DNA of 64,000 bases from Arthrinium phaeospermum (lineage: Eukaryota; Ascomycota; Sordariomycetes; Amphisphaeriales; Apiosporaceae), in contig QYRS01000002.1 in the NCBI GenBank assembly GCA_006503535.1, positions 4,588,001-4,652,000 of the forward strand. The letters run 5' to 3'. A model generated the notes under the pieces. It was not told where the DNA came from. It made no database searches and saw only the letters and a list, made by a program, of their open reading frames with translations. This document shows positions 11,683 to 24,700 of the stretch, one piece after another; the stretch's first letter is position 1; each line of letters starts with the position of its first letter. The position numbers and the translations under genes are program-made.

Positions 11683-13227
11683 ATGTCTTCAGCCCATGAT
11701 CTCAGCACGTTTCCCAGCGCCTTGGAAGGCCGGCGCATACTTTTGTGCGTGGAGTCATTCGGTCCCATCAACGGTGTCAGTCGCACGAATCTAAACCTGG
11801 TGAACCATCTGCGCTCCCGGGGCGCATTGGTGGCCGTCGTGGCCCCCGATAATCACACCAAGGTGAACACCTTTCAGGCCATCGACAACCTGGACACCAA
11901 AGCCCTCCGCAGCCAGGAGGTGCGGCTGGCGGGATACCCCGTACCGTTCAACCCGGAGCTCTCTATCGTCTACCCGGTCCGGCTACTGAAGCTCTACGAG
12001 CGGACCTTCGGGGGCCCGCCAGATCTGATCTACCTGGGGAGCCCCGCGTCGCTCGGGTTTCAGCTCATGCTGCAACTGCGCCAGCAGCCCGACGAGGCCC
12101 AAGTGCCCGTCATCTGCAACTTCCAGACCGACCTCGCGGGTTACTGCGAGATTCTATTTCCACAGCCCCTGGGCGCCATCGCGAGTTGGACCTTCTCTAA
12201 GGTGCAAGGCTACTTGTTCCAGCACGCCTCGGTTAAGACGCTATTCTACCCCAGCACTTTCGTCCGGAGGTACTTGGAGACGGCCGCTGGCGTCCAGAGC
12301 AACAAGCTCGAGGTCCTACGGCGAGGCGTCAACACGGATGGCTTCAACCCCTCGAAGCGGAGCGAGGCGCTCCGCAAGGCCTGGGCGCCTAACGGAGAGG
12401 TCATCCTCTTCACTTGCGCGCGGTTGGCCGGCGAGAAAGGCTTCGGCTTCCTCGCGGACGCGGCCGCCGAGCTGGACAGGCGGGGGCTCGACTTCAGGCT
12501 GGTAGTGGTGGGCGGCAATCGCAACGCCGTGGTCGAGCAAGAGGTCAAGGACTACTTCCGACCTCTCGCAGAAAAGAATAAGGTCGTCTTTACCGGCTTC
12601 AAGGTCGGCGAGGATCTCATGGAGGCCTACGCCTCGGCAGATTTGTTCTTACACTGCTCCATCACCGAGACGTTCGGGCTCGTCGTCCTCGAGGCCATGG
12701 CCAGCGGCGTGCCCGTCGTCGCGCGCGACGAGGGCGGACCCTCGGATATCATCGAGCACGGCACCACGGGGTACCTGGTGCCGCCGGCGGACGTGGACGG
12801 GTTCGTCGAGAAAGTGCTACGGCTCGGCACCGATACCAACCTCCGCGAGCGGTTTAGTGAAGCGGCGCGTAGTCACGCCTGCGAGGCCACGTGGGAAAAG
12901 ATCAACAACAAGGTCGCCTGGAAGATGGCCGACGCCATCGAGGCGCGCGAGGCGGAGCAGGCCGGCTACCAGCTCCAGGCCGCGAACGCGATGAGCGCGA
13001 TGAGACAGAGGACGCCGCCGTTGTATGCTTGGTTGCTCCTCAGCACGGCGCTGCGCCGGCTCGTTGCGGCACGCGTCGTTGATGCCCGGCTCGCTGGGGG
13101 GCTGTTGGTGGTCGTCGGGTTCTGGGCGTGTGTGAGCGTCTATCTCGCCTTTACCAAGGTGACGCACTTTGTCAAGGACCGGGCTCCGGGGGTATACTCT
13201 GCGGTTAGGTTTATTTTGCGGAGGTAG
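11683..13227 (+). CDS. GT4-family glycosyltransferase with C-terminal membrane segment
   Basis: Single exon, 514 aa. The in-frame upstream start at 11650 is a TTG, so I use the ATG at 11683. The N-terminal acceptor-binding Rossmann domain opens with RRILLCVESFGPINGVSRT; the C-terminal donor domain has FTCARLAGEKGFGFL, then ETFGLVVLE (the E-x7-E motif of retaining GT4 enzymes) and EAMASGVPVVA. This arrangement resembles fungal and plant sulfoquinovosyl/mannosyl/glucuronosyl transferases that glycosylate lipids. The last 90 residues add a hydrophobic helix (AGGLLVVVGFWACVSVYLAF) and a basic end, suggesting an ER or endomembrane tail anchor. It is divergent from the UDP-glucose dehydrogenase, whose product UDP-glucuronate would be a logical donor. 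Sugar and acceptor cannot be read from the sequence. Confidence 0.82.
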   Translation: MSSAHDLSTFPSALEGRRILLCVESFGPINGVSRTNLNLVNHLRSRGALVAVVAPDNHTKVNTFQAIDNLDTKALRSQEVRLAGYPVPFNPELSIVYPVRLLKLYERTFGGPPDLIYLGSPASLGFQLMLQLRQQPDEAQVPVICNFQTDLAGYCEILFPQPLGAIASWTFSKVQGYLFQHASVKTLFYPSTFVRRYLETAAGVQSNKLEVLRRGVNTDGFNPSKRSEALRKAWAPNGEVILFTCARLAGEKGFGFLADAAAELDRRGLDFRLVVVGGNRNAVVEQEVKDYFRPLAEKNKVVFTGFKVGEDLMEAYASADLFLHCSITETFGLVVLEAMASGVPVVARDEGGPSDIIEHGTTGYLVPPADVDGFVEKVLRLGTDTNLRERFSEAARSHACEATWEKINNKVAWKMADAIEAREAEQAGYQLQAANAMSAMRQRTPPLYAWLLLSTALRRLVAARVVDARLAGGLLVVVGFWACVSVYLAFTKVTHFVKDRAPGVYSAVRFILRR

Positions 13228-15687
13228 ATGGACAGGGCTGTGGCTTGCTTGGGTCACTTGTTTCTTGGGTGGTCGGGGGTATGTACATCGATAACCTTGA
13301 GATACATATGTATTATGCTTTGTTGAAACAATTTCTGGTGGGAAGAAAGTGCCTCATGTTAAGGATATTGGTTATGTATCCCGGGTGTTTGGCTCTAGGA
13401 AAGGAGGTCACCAGCTGCTCCAAGGCTCGGGCATACTCTACGCGGCGACAGGTCCTCACTGTGTCCTTTCTTATTTGATACCGAATATTCCTTTTCAGAA
13501 TATTGGTTTTGAATATCGACTCAAGTCTCAACACAAGGGATTGGAACCTTCTCTTGCATCCATCATAGTCCTGTGTAGGCCACCTTGTGGACTTCGATGA
13601 GGTCCGACTTTGAACAAGAACTCCGGCCCACAGGATGGACAATGTGTTTGGTGTCCTCCACACAAGGAACAACCTCTCGATCCTTCTCCGCCGTAAACAT
13701 CCATTGAAGCATCTCTGATTGAGTTGTCGTTGACGGCTCGGCGTGATCTTTCATATACTTGATGACCCTTAAGCATTTCTTGGTGCCATGCCTGGCTGAA
13801 CTTAGCAGGATTGCGATTTCCGGAAATACCCGTTTCTTTCTTTTCTCCTCCTCCTTCGTTTGCTCTTTTACCTCTTTTGGGAATGGGATTCCTTCGGGAG
13901 AGTTACGTGTGTAAGATCAGCGATGATCAGCAGGTGAATGCGAACTTTGCGGGAGGCATCATCCCATAGCATCAATTGCCCAACTTCTAAGTTCTACTGG
14001 CGGATAGGGATCCCGGCGAAGGAAAACAACCCCTTACACATCGCAAGACTTCATAGCTACAATTTTTATATATCCCATGCCTAAATGGGCATGGATAGCA
14101 TCGACCTTCATTTGCTAATCCTCCCTCTTTCTATGCGAGATTGCTTGGTATCTGTGTTGCACACTATCACACTCACAGGCATTGCAATGCCCGTTGTATT
14201 TCATGTTTTAATGGTGTCAATTCACTGCAGAACAGCAACTCTTGTCATCAACGGATAAAGCGGCTCTGGCTGACGGATATATCCTTCACATACTTTCTAG
14301 GTCGCAGTGAGAAATGCACGATGATGTTCGTAGAATATCTCAATCACCCATCCGAACTGTGTTCCCGAGTCAATTTATCTTTTCAAGCCCGATGATAACG
14401 TGTGCCAATTGCGTGGCATTCACATCAGATCGACCTTTTACAGCTTATTCATACAGACTACTGGTTGTCAAAGACAGACTATCTCGAGATTATCGAGAAA
14501 AGACTTGGGATTCACCGATTCAGGCTTGGCGAAACGAGACAACATCAAACGAAGGTGCCCTCTTGACAGGATGGGAGGAAGAGAAGGGAAAGAAAGAAAG
14601 AGCGCCGCCTAACCGGGAAGGCGCTACGCAGTGGGGGCAAGTTGAAAGGCTAGCGGGAGAGGAAAGCCGATTGGGCGAGAGAGAAAAAGACGATGAGGCA
14701 CAGGGCGCTTCAACCCCCGGGTGCCACCGAGCCTCCTTCTAACTTGTTTGGTCCTCCTGCGACACTGCTCGTTACAGCGCTTCCCCGATGCGACAAATGG
14801 CCACCCCCAAACCGCCCACAACAAGCTCTTCCATGATGATGGGTTGTCTGATCGATGCGAAGGGGCGGCCCTGCTTCGTATCAGACCGTTCGATAATTGG
14901 TCTTGCCTATGCGCCTCTTTGCCTGGGTTGACTGCAAACGTCGCGCCGGTGCGCCGGATCATCTGTCGAGATGGAGCCATGCATCTGCCGTCTTTTGCGT
15001 CTTCAACACCACTGCATCTGCATCTGCCTGCATCCGCCCCAGTTACGAATTGCTGGCCAATTGATGTTCATGATCCCGCGGCCATTATATCCTAACGCGC
15101 ACCTTTTGTCTGTCTGTGACTCTCCTCTAATGAACCATTTGCCCATTTGAACTGGCACATTGCATTTCTTCGCTTCCACGGCATCCCTTGTTGTGTGTGT
15201 TGCAGCCGCTGTGGCTCTCGTTACTGTCACTGCGCAAAGGCCGAGTATCGTGATTTGCATCTCCACCGCTGGACTAGGGTATCTGTCACGGCATACGGAT
15301 CTGGTGCCTTGGCTCAGTGGATCTCGGGCGCCTCGACTGTTCGAGTCTCGACTCCTCCTTCTCCCTCTTCACCGATCCTTCGAACTGCGCCTTGTCCCGA
15401 AGCTTCATTTCGAAACTAAACAGCATTGTCCCTCTATCTAGTGGGCAGGTCCCTTTTTTCTTCTATTCCTCTCTCTCTCGGCCTCTTGACGACGACGACC
15501 TGACGACAAACGGTTCGCAACCACCTCGCCGCCGCTCCGATTCCGATCCATACACGCTCTTTCGCTCTCCTTTTCGATTCTCCTAACCGCCGGTCGGCTA
15601 AAACTAAAAATTCGCTGCTCGATTCTTTGCTGTCGCGCAACGCTTTCGACGACTTCTCGATATAATACTCTTCAACGACAGATCAAT
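13228..15687. other. 2.46-kb intergenic region
   Basis: From the GT4 stop to the next ATG. I find no convincing gene. The last 250 bp (about 15440-15687) are C/T-rich with few purines, typical of a long fungal promoter and 5' UTR for the downstream plus-strand gene. No transposon ends or tRNAs were seen. Confidence 0.5.
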
Positions 15688-16730
15688 ATGACCAAGATGC
15701 TTTGGGGAACGGCTTTGGCCACATCGATATTGGCCGCCGGCGCGCGTGCCAGCGTTGACGCAGCTATGGGGGGAATGGCACCCGTCGAGGCTAGAATGGC
15801 AAGCGCAGGCGTTCCTTTGCCGGTATTGGAAGAGAGACAGGACTCCAACCTCAACCTGAACCCATCCAACCAAACCGCCACCAACCCTACCACCGGTATG
15901 AACATGCAGCAGTGGAACACGGAGACTCTCAAGGCCTGCCAGGACGCGCTGGCGCCGCTCACCACGGCTACCAACCCTTCGGGAACGGCCGTATGCTACA
16001 ACCTGCCGACGTTGGACACCAAGACGGGCGCCTTCATGGCCGACCTGAGGCTCTTCCAGATCTCGCAGCCCAATGGCGAATTCACCGGCATCCCGGCAGA
16101 GAGAATCCAGGTGGGATTGCAATACCGCGGTGCCTCGGTCTCGCCTCTGCAGTCGAACCAAGCCCGTTCGATTGACGATACGCCTGACCTTGTGGGAAGA
16201 GCCAATGGTGGCCAGCCTCTGCAGACGTACATGTTTGTTGGGCAGATCGATCAGGCGGCGATGGCGCAACCCATGACTATGTAAGTTTTTTTGGTAGAAG
16301 CAATCTCCAAACGCTAGGGACCAACCAATACTGATGACGCGAATTTAGGGGTGTGCTGGAGGCTCTAGTGTTGCCACAGGTCACTCTTAGCGCCACCAAT
16401 GCCGCGGGCGCATCTGTCAACACCAACGTCTCCTCCAACGAGGCCGTCTTCGTGAACGGTGTCTTCTCCAGGGAAGTCATCATGTCGGACATTGCCCGTG
16501 CCCAGCTGGCCGTGAACGACATGGTGGCCGGCCTGGCGAATGGAACCGTTGCCTTCATTCTCCCTGGAGTCGAGCTTCTGATTTTCCCCGTCGGTCTCAT
16601 CATCACGGGCACCTGGATGCTTGTGGGCTTCGCCATCTACGGTCTCGGCACCTTTGAGCGAATCAACCACCGTCACACTTTCCGAACGAGGAAATTGCGT
16701 GAGGGCAAGGGCGGCCTGGCAACCTTCTAA
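15688..16730 (+). CDS. secreted or membrane-anchored protein of unknown function (one intron)
   Basis: Two exons, join(15688..16280, 16349..16730), 324 aa, intron GTAAGT...TTTAG with matching phase. A signal peptide (MLWGTALATSILAAGARA) is followed by an acidic/Asn-rich stretch containing the dibasic-like EERQ, then a globular region with a Cys pair (KACQDAL, VCYNLP) and several beta-like segments. Near the C-terminus a long hydrophobic segment of about 30 residues (FILPGVELLIFPVGLI through GFAIYGLG) looks like one kinked or two short membrane helices, ended by a basic tail (HRHTFRTRKLREGK). The gene looks under ordinary constraint, with intact splice sites and even composition, but I do not recognise the family. 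Secretory-pathway membrane location is inferred. Confidence 0.78.
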
Positions 16731-18725
16731 ACGGTCATGCCGTAAAGCAGCAAGCAATATGGGGAAGACAATAGTCGATCAACTGCTCCTGAAGCCTACG
16801 CATTTTGTACCGGTTTCGCCTGGCACTATGAGCTCACGTTGCTCCCTCGTTCCCCATCGGCCCTCCGTGGTCGATCAATGTGGTGTTTTATATGATGTTC
16901 ATTCAGCCTAGTCTTTTTTTTACACCCTCTACCTACCTACCTAGCTATTGGACGGCAATAGATGTGTTCCTCCCTTCTAATCAAACCATATATAGAAGTT
17001 GTATCTAGCAAAATTTGTATTATATCCAAGAGTCAATCGCGTATGAAATATGACGGTCGCTATCAGTCAGTCATGGCCCATGCTATCGTGTGTGAGATTA
17101 GGATTGAGATTGAGATGGGACGAATCCGCAAATGTCCATGCTTGACACGACACGCTGTACGCTTGAAAAGGGAACCCCATCCCGCAAAAGCTGCAAGCTG
17201 CCATTCTTATTTCCGAGATCAGCGCTCCCGAACACTAGAAGGTTATGCATCAAATTCCACGGTCCCGTCTTCCGGCCTTCATTGGTGCCAGCAAGCCTGA
17301 AACACTCACAGCAGCTCTTTCCTTGGTTTGCCTCGTCTCTTTAGGTCGTCATGCAGATGGACGCGGGAAGTTGTTGGGGTCCATTTAGCGCGCCGGTTGG
17401 AGCAAGAGCTGCAGAGGCTAGCGATATAAGCAGTCCCTAAATTTAGCAGCGCACCAATCCAGGCGACGTGCTGGCAGCTGCTAGCACCGCAGGGTGGCAT
17501 AAGATACAACATGGCCGCTGCCCGAGGTCCCTTTTGGCAATTTCCGTCAACATTCGAATAACATTACGCAACTCGTGGTTTGTTCTTTGATAGCTCGCTG
17601 CCATCCAGGACCAACGGCACCCACCCACGTCGCTTTTTGGCTTCCCCCGTACTCTGCCGTCGCAGCCTAGGGCCGTTTTACATATGCAAGCCCGCATAAG
17701 AAACATTTGGTCGAGCATGGTGGGGCCTTGCGCTCGTCGGTGTTTCGAACAAGGCTATTGCTTGACAAAATTCTTGTCCCAAGACGGCCATCCGGGACTC
17801 CCAGGCACACTGTAATATGCGTGCTGGCCTTGTGGCGTGCCATACTTGCATACTTACGTCGTAGACACACACGGTAGGGCCAATCCACTGCCCGGGAACA
17901 CGACGACCTCGCGAACTCTGTCGGTGCCCCCATTGGAGTTCGTTCCCTGACCCGGCCCGTGTCATGTTGGGTGACATAGCGCGCCACTTCATCTCCCGCA
18001 AAACGCAAGAAGCGAGCTCGCCACGGCCCTGCTATACCACCCACCACGACGTAGCTTGCGTCGTCTTACTATACCAAACCATGGCAGGGATGCCGACGAT
18101 ATAGTTGTCGTGAGGCAGCTATACTTGCCCGGCGCTTGGCCCGCAGCCAATATACGAGTCTTGACGTGTCATGGAAAGAAAGGCTGTCGCTTGGCTTTCC
18201 CTCGCATTCTGTGACCACTAGCAGCCGGTTAGTGGTATGAGCGCATGAAGTCCCAAAGCCGGATGCGCCGTTGTGCGCGCGTCGTCGTCCCCTTCTCGGC
18301 CCAGCAAGAAGCAGCTAGCTGGGCCAGGTTGGTTACTTCCAAGGTAAGAGAGGAGAGGAAAGAGGGCCACTTGACACTGGCACCCTACATCGGATCGTCA
18401 CAAATGGTATTTGCACGCTCCGGGGGTTGCGGATCAGACAGAAGACGACAAATATATATATGTATCCTGAACGTTTCACCCACTTTTGGTTTCAGTCCGA
18501 ACTTCCTGTTAGCTAATCGTCAGAAAGCCGAGGCAGTCAGTCTCTCGTAGGTAAGGCAACTTTGTCAACAAACTTCACTTTTTTATTTCTCATAATCTTT
18601 TTTTGGTTGCTGTACTATATACCCAATTCCTTCTCCCTCCCTCCCTGTACTTAATTGGCTATAAAAGTGCAAGCCGCACCTGCCGCCACCGTCGAAGACG
18701 AGGTACCCACATATATTCCTTCAAG
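16731..18725. other. 2-kb intergenic region
   Basis: It contains the 3' UTR of the upstream gene and the promoter of the large E/A/P-rich gene, with a (TA)n run at about 18452-18462 and a T-rich plus C/T-rich block at about 18570-18650 before the ATG at 18726. No gene could be supported on either strand. Confidence 0.5.
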
Positions 18726-21700
18726 ATGGACGTCGCTTCGTTAGTGCAGCAGATGCACGACAACCTGTCGGAGATCCACAAGACCGTCGCCTCTTTCCTA
18801 TCAGTAGAGGAGCACGACGCCCGCCTCGACGAGCTGGAGCAGAAGCGGGACTCGCTGCTCGCGGACCTGCGGGCGGCGTACGAGCGGGAGCGGACCGCTG
18901 GACGGGAAGCGCAAGGAGAGCGACGGCATCATCGAGGCGCGGCGGATCGAGGACGAGGAGCGCGACCGGCGCCGGCGCCAGGAAGATGAAGAGCTCCAGG
19001 CGAGCCGGTCCCGGGAGGACGAGGAGCGGCAGCGGAAGCTCGACGGCGACATGGACGCCGCCGAAGACGAGACCGAGCTTGAGATGGACGCCGTCGGACC
19101 AGGCGCGGAGGAATATCGAGGACGGCGAGAAGCGGATCCGCGAGCTCGAAGAGAAGCGACGAGTGAGTATCTCCCTTACCCTATGTGTTTCTTATTGTTG
19201 GCGCCTGAATACGCTATACTAACATTTACGCTCTCTTTTCCAGGAAAATCAATCGCATGATCGACGAGAAGAGCATGCCGCTGCCGCCGGTACCCACGCG
19301 CAAACGAGAGAGGACGCGGCGGAACAGGGCTGTCAGAGGTGCAGGGCCGGAAGGCTCGGAGCCTAGCAGTACGCGAGCCCTCAGTGCCGCCGCCCCGAAG
19401 AACCTGTGAATAACAGTGAAAAGGCCCCTGAGGCCGAGGCTGCCGCCGCACCCTCGCCTCCGAGTGCAGAGTCCTCGTCCCCGGACGAAGCCGACGCTGC
19501 GAAGGCGGTTGAGGAGCCCGAAAGCAAGGAGGTGCCTGCTGAGGCTTCTCCACCTGAAGAGTCCAAGGAGCCAGAAGCTCAGGAAGAGGCCCCCAAACCC
19601 GAAGAAGCGCCTGTCGCCAGCGAATCTGTTGCAGAGCCGACTGCGATGCAAGCCCCCAATGAAGAAGCGAAGGGCCCGAACCCACACAACCCGAAGAACC
19701 TGCCCAGGCAGATGAGACACCCACGACAGAACCGAAAGAGCAGGAGGTGGCCCCTGCTGATGATACCGCAGCCGACGAGCCCCAAACTATGTCTGTACAA
19801 GCTGCTGAGGGTGCAACCTGAGGAGGAGGCACCTGCATCACGCGAATTACCCGCAGAGCCCAGTCAGCCAGCGGAGACGCGCAGAAAGACGAAGTGCCTG
19901 AGGAGAAGCCCGAGTCAGAGACACCTGAACCAGCTGCTGCTGCTGCTTCGGACCCACCAGTGGGGGAGGAATCCCAAGGAGGCTGAGCCTGAAAACTCTA
20001 AAGAAGCTCCGCAAGCTGCCGATGTCGAGTCGACGAAGTCGGAGGAGCCTGCACACAGTGATGCGGAGCAGGTGATCCCGGATGAGCAAGTTGTCAAGGC
20101 TTTGAGTGAGCTTCCCGAAGAGGAAGAGTCTAAGGCAGCCGATACGCCCGCAGCACAGGATGAAGCCCCTGTCCCGGAAGCCGCTACCCATGACTATGAG
20201 ACCCCCCAGCCTAAGGAAATCCAGAATGAGCCTGAGGCCAAGGTGGACGATGCCGCCAAGGCTGAAGAGCCTAGCGAGGCGGCTGCGCACGAGGACCACC
20301 ATGACGTCAAGGATGTCGAGGCCAAAGCTGAAGAAAGCGCACCGGCTTCGGAACCCCAGACTGAGGATTCGCCAGACCACACTACAGAAGACCACAAGGA
20401 TGCCCCCACTGAACCCGATGCCGCCTCTCATGATAGCCCTGCCCCAGAGGCGCCGCGGCGGAGGAGGTCTCGATCAAGGCCGTTGATGACAAGGAGGAAG
20501 TCACTCCTCCCACTGCAGATGCGACGGAACCCGCACAGGCTGAGGATGCGCCTGAGCCCGCCGAGCCTAGCAGGGCGACGTGAAGGCCCTGAGCGTGGCG
20601 AAGGCTGATACTCCGGAGGCACACGATGATGAGCCGGAGGAATTCCCTAAAAGGGAGGCCCCGGCTCAGGAAGCATCACTAGAAGCTTCCGCCAAGGAAG
20701 TTGATCCCGAGCACGTAGAGGAGAAGCCAACCGAAGACCTCCAAGTCCCGGCCGATGCCGACGAGGAAGTCGCCCAAAGTGCCGGTTCGCCTCTGCACGA
20801 GCCTACTCTCGCTGCCATCCCAGAAGAGCCCCAGGACGAGGAACCCACCGAGGGGGAAGCGGAAGGACCAAGTCACGAGGAGTTAAGTATACCCAGGCCC
20901 CCCACGCGGCGCGAGATGAGCCAAGACGCGGCAGCGGAGGAGACCAAGGAGCATTCCGGACCACTCTCGCCTTCTGGCAGCGACTCGCACGAGAACAACA
21001 GCACTAGCCACGGCGAGGAGGACACCTCCACGCAGGGCGACGAGCTGAGCTCCGTGCGTGGCGATGACCGTGAGGTCCCCGCCGCCGCTGAAGCAGCTTC
21101 GCCGGAAATGAAGGCCAGTGAACCTGCCGAGGACAAGGCCGCCGCCGACGCCGAGTCGAGAGGAGGAGGAGATGGAGAGGGAGGCGGAGGCTTTCGTCAA
21201 AAAGATCCTCGACGAAGGTGGCGCTGTCACCGCTAACCAGGACGGTGAGACGACCACGGTGGCAGATGACGCCGCTGCGGCTGCTGTTGCGGACATGGAC
21301 AAGGGCCTCGATCCCGAGGACAAGTCCGAGATGCTCGACACCATTTCCGAGGGACCTGAGCATGGCGATACCACTACTGAGGAGAAGCCGAGCGCGACGG
21401 AAACGTCTGTCGCAGAGCCTGACTCTTCTTCGGCTCCTGCCCATATTGCTCCCGCAGAGGAGGTCAAGGAGAAGTCCATCGACGCAGCTGCACCTGAAGA
21501 AGCCGCGGTCGAAAAGCCCGCTGCCGCTGATGTCGCTTCTACTGGCGAGGATGTCAAGCCCGATGCTACTGAGATTGCTAAGGAAGCTTCCCCTGAGGTC
21601 TCGGAAGCGCCTGCAGCAGCCGCGGCTGATGTTTCTGACCCACCGTCATCGCCGGTGGAGCAGCACGAGGAATCGCCTCTGGCCCCCCACCGAAAAGGAC

Positions 21701-24700
21701 GAAGCTCCTGCGGAAGAGCCTGCCGCAGAGAAGCCTGCCGCGGATGAGCCAGCCAAAACCGAGTCGGCCCCGGCCGAGCCTGCAAAAGTTGAAGAAGCTA
21801 AAACTGAGCCCACTTCAGCTGAGTCCGCTGGTCCTGAGCCCACCGCAGCTGAGCCCGCTACAACTGAGTCCGCCTCAGCTGAGCCCCCTAAAAATGAGCC
21901 CGTCGCAGCTGAGCCCGCTGCAACTGAGCCTGTCGCAGCTGAGCCCACTGGATCTGATGCCGCTGGATCTGAACCTGAGGTCCAGGCGAAGGCTGTAGTT
22001 GATGGCCCGGAGGAGAAGCCGGTTGAGGCCGACGCCACAGCCTGCCGACAACGAAGTCGAGGCTAAATCTGCACCTGTAGAAGAGTCGGCAGACGTACCC
22101 GTGGCGCAAGATCTGGATGCGAAGAAGGCAGAACCATCAGAAGAGAAGCCTGTCGCCCACGAGGCTGAGGCTCCAGCCGCTCATGCCGAAGCCAAGGAGG
22201 CTGCCGACCCCGCTGAGGCTGTTGCAGGCTGTTCCTACAGAGGAGACACCTGCCGATGCTACTCCCGCAGTCGAGGAGAAGCCAGTTGTCGAAGCAGCCG
22301 CTGAGTGTTGCGGATGCGACTGCTGGAGAGACATCCGCTCCTGATGCTACTGCTACGGAGACTACTTCTGCAGCAACACCTGCTGAGGAGGCTTCTGCTG
22401 CTGGCGAATTTCCTGCAGCTCATGATGAAACTGCCGAAGAATCTCCTGCTGTCATCCCTACTTCCGATGATGTTGTTTCTGAGAAGGCTCCCGCTGTCGA
22501 GGAACCTGCTGCTGAAGCTACGCCTGTAGTTGAGGAAGCCTCTGACAATGCTGCCCCGGCCGCTACGAATGCGGACAAGGAGACTCCCGAGCCGGAGAGC
22601 GCTGTAAAAGATGACGACGCCCCGTTTGCTGACCAGAAAGAAGAGAAGCTTCCTGCAAGCTCGGATGCCAAACCTGATGTCACAGAAAAGCCGCAGCACA
22701 GCCCCACTGAATCCGAGCTGGAGCTGTTGCAGCCGACGGTGTATTCGGACGAGGAACAGTTCATTCAGCCGAAAGAAGGCCCGACTATCGTCGTCGACGC
22801 CCCTGAGGACACTGTAGAGCCATCTCCTGTACCGGAAGAGCCCCAGGCAACGCCGGCATCGGAGCACGCCGATGTGGACAAGGTAGCCACACCAGTCGAA
22901 GCTGACAAGGCTGAGTCCGACTCGGCCGAGGCCGAGCCCGCCCGTGGTCTGCCCGCCGCAGACGAGTCGGCGGATGCCAAGCACCCTACCGAGGAGTCTG
23001 TAAGCCAATCTGAGCCTGCAGCCCCGGAAGAGGTCCACGCAGCTGCGACGAAGAGCGACGAGTTGCCAAGTGAAAAGGAGGTTGAGCAAGCGGAGCCCGC
23101 TACTGTCGGCGAGGAAGCAGACCGCTCGATTCCTGAAGCCGCCTCCCCAGAGCAAGATAAGGACACCCCGAAGGAGGCTCGCCTGAAGCCGAGAAGTCCG
23201 CACCCACAGAGGCTCCTATGGAGAACACCGCAGCCCCTCAGCCCGAGTCAATCTTGGAGGCACCAAGTACGCCAGATATCCCCCTCACACTCGACGCCGC
23301 TCTTGAAGGCCCCCAGAAGGAAGCTGACGATGACGGAAAAGCTGAACATGTTGGTACCGATGGGCTCGGATGTGAAACATGCAGATGATGGCTCTGACCA
23401 TCTACCAGATTCCGAACTCGGACAAAGTAAAGGAGCAAAACCGCCGAGGCCCATCCGGCTGCATCTGAACCAGAGCCATCAAAGCCAGACGCCGGCCATG
23501 ACCACGGAGTGGAGCAAGACGGCAATCGCATGCGCATCCATCTGAAGAAGAGGCCAGCAGCGTAAATGCCGCCACCCATGCGCCAGCGGCACCCGCTGAG
23601 GAGAGGTTGCGCCTGAACACGATGACCACCTGGTTGTCGAGCCGCCACCCCGGCAAGCCTCCCGCTCGCCCCTGCCTGTAGAGACGGATACTATGCACGG
23701 CCACGAAGACCTGTTTGACGACGATGACACCTCCGCTGATGAGCATGACGATGCTGGACACGAAAAGCAAGCCGAGTCCGATAACGTGAAGCAATCGACA
23801 CTTGACTACTAAATGCCGCCACCCAGGATGCGCCAGCGGCACCCGCTGAGGAGAAGGTTGCGCCTGAACACGATGACCACCTGGTTGTCGAGCCGCCACC
23901 CCGGCAAGCCTCCCGACCTGTTTGACGACGATGACACCTCCGCTGATGAGCATGACGATGCTGGACACGAAAAGCAAGCCGAGTCCGATAACGTGAAGCA
24001 ATCGACACTTGACTACTCTCCTGATGAGCATGACCAAGGCCCGCCCACCGCGAAGCTGAGCCCTGGAGCACAGCCGAACAACAACACGAAGAGTCTTGAC
24101 TCGGAGTTGGGGGGTGATTATAACGACAGCGACGAGGAAGGATATGACCAGAACCTAGCAACTCCCACTGTGGCCCAGTTCCCACAACAGAAGTCAGAGG
24201 ACCAGCTCAAGACCCCCAGTCTCGCGCCCGTCTCTCAGGCAACCACGGCAGACGTGAGCCCGATGGAACTACACCACCCGCAACCGACCCCTGGCACCCC
24301 CAACGGAGGCCTGGCCGACAGCGTCCACGCGCCCAGCAACAGCAGCAGCACTAACGACTCCCGAGAGCAGGCCGTCGTCACCCCTTCACCGGAGGACGAT
24401 GATGATGATGCCTCGTTCATGATGCCGCGGGATGTTACCAACCTCCCCTGGCATGCACGCAATGACTCGGTGCCCCAGTCGATGCGCAGCTTCAGCACGC
24501 TCGACTCAGTCGCCTCGTCGCCTGTCCACTCGGCCCTGCTGGCTGACCGCCACGAACCCGTCATCCGAGACTCGTGGCCGTCCATGCCCTACGGCGTCGG
24601 GCGGACTCGCGGCATCTCGCAGCTGACAGACTCCAGCGCCGGCGGTGGCTCGGGCGTCCACGAGGAGTTCGACCCCTTCCGCTACGATGTTAACTCCAGC

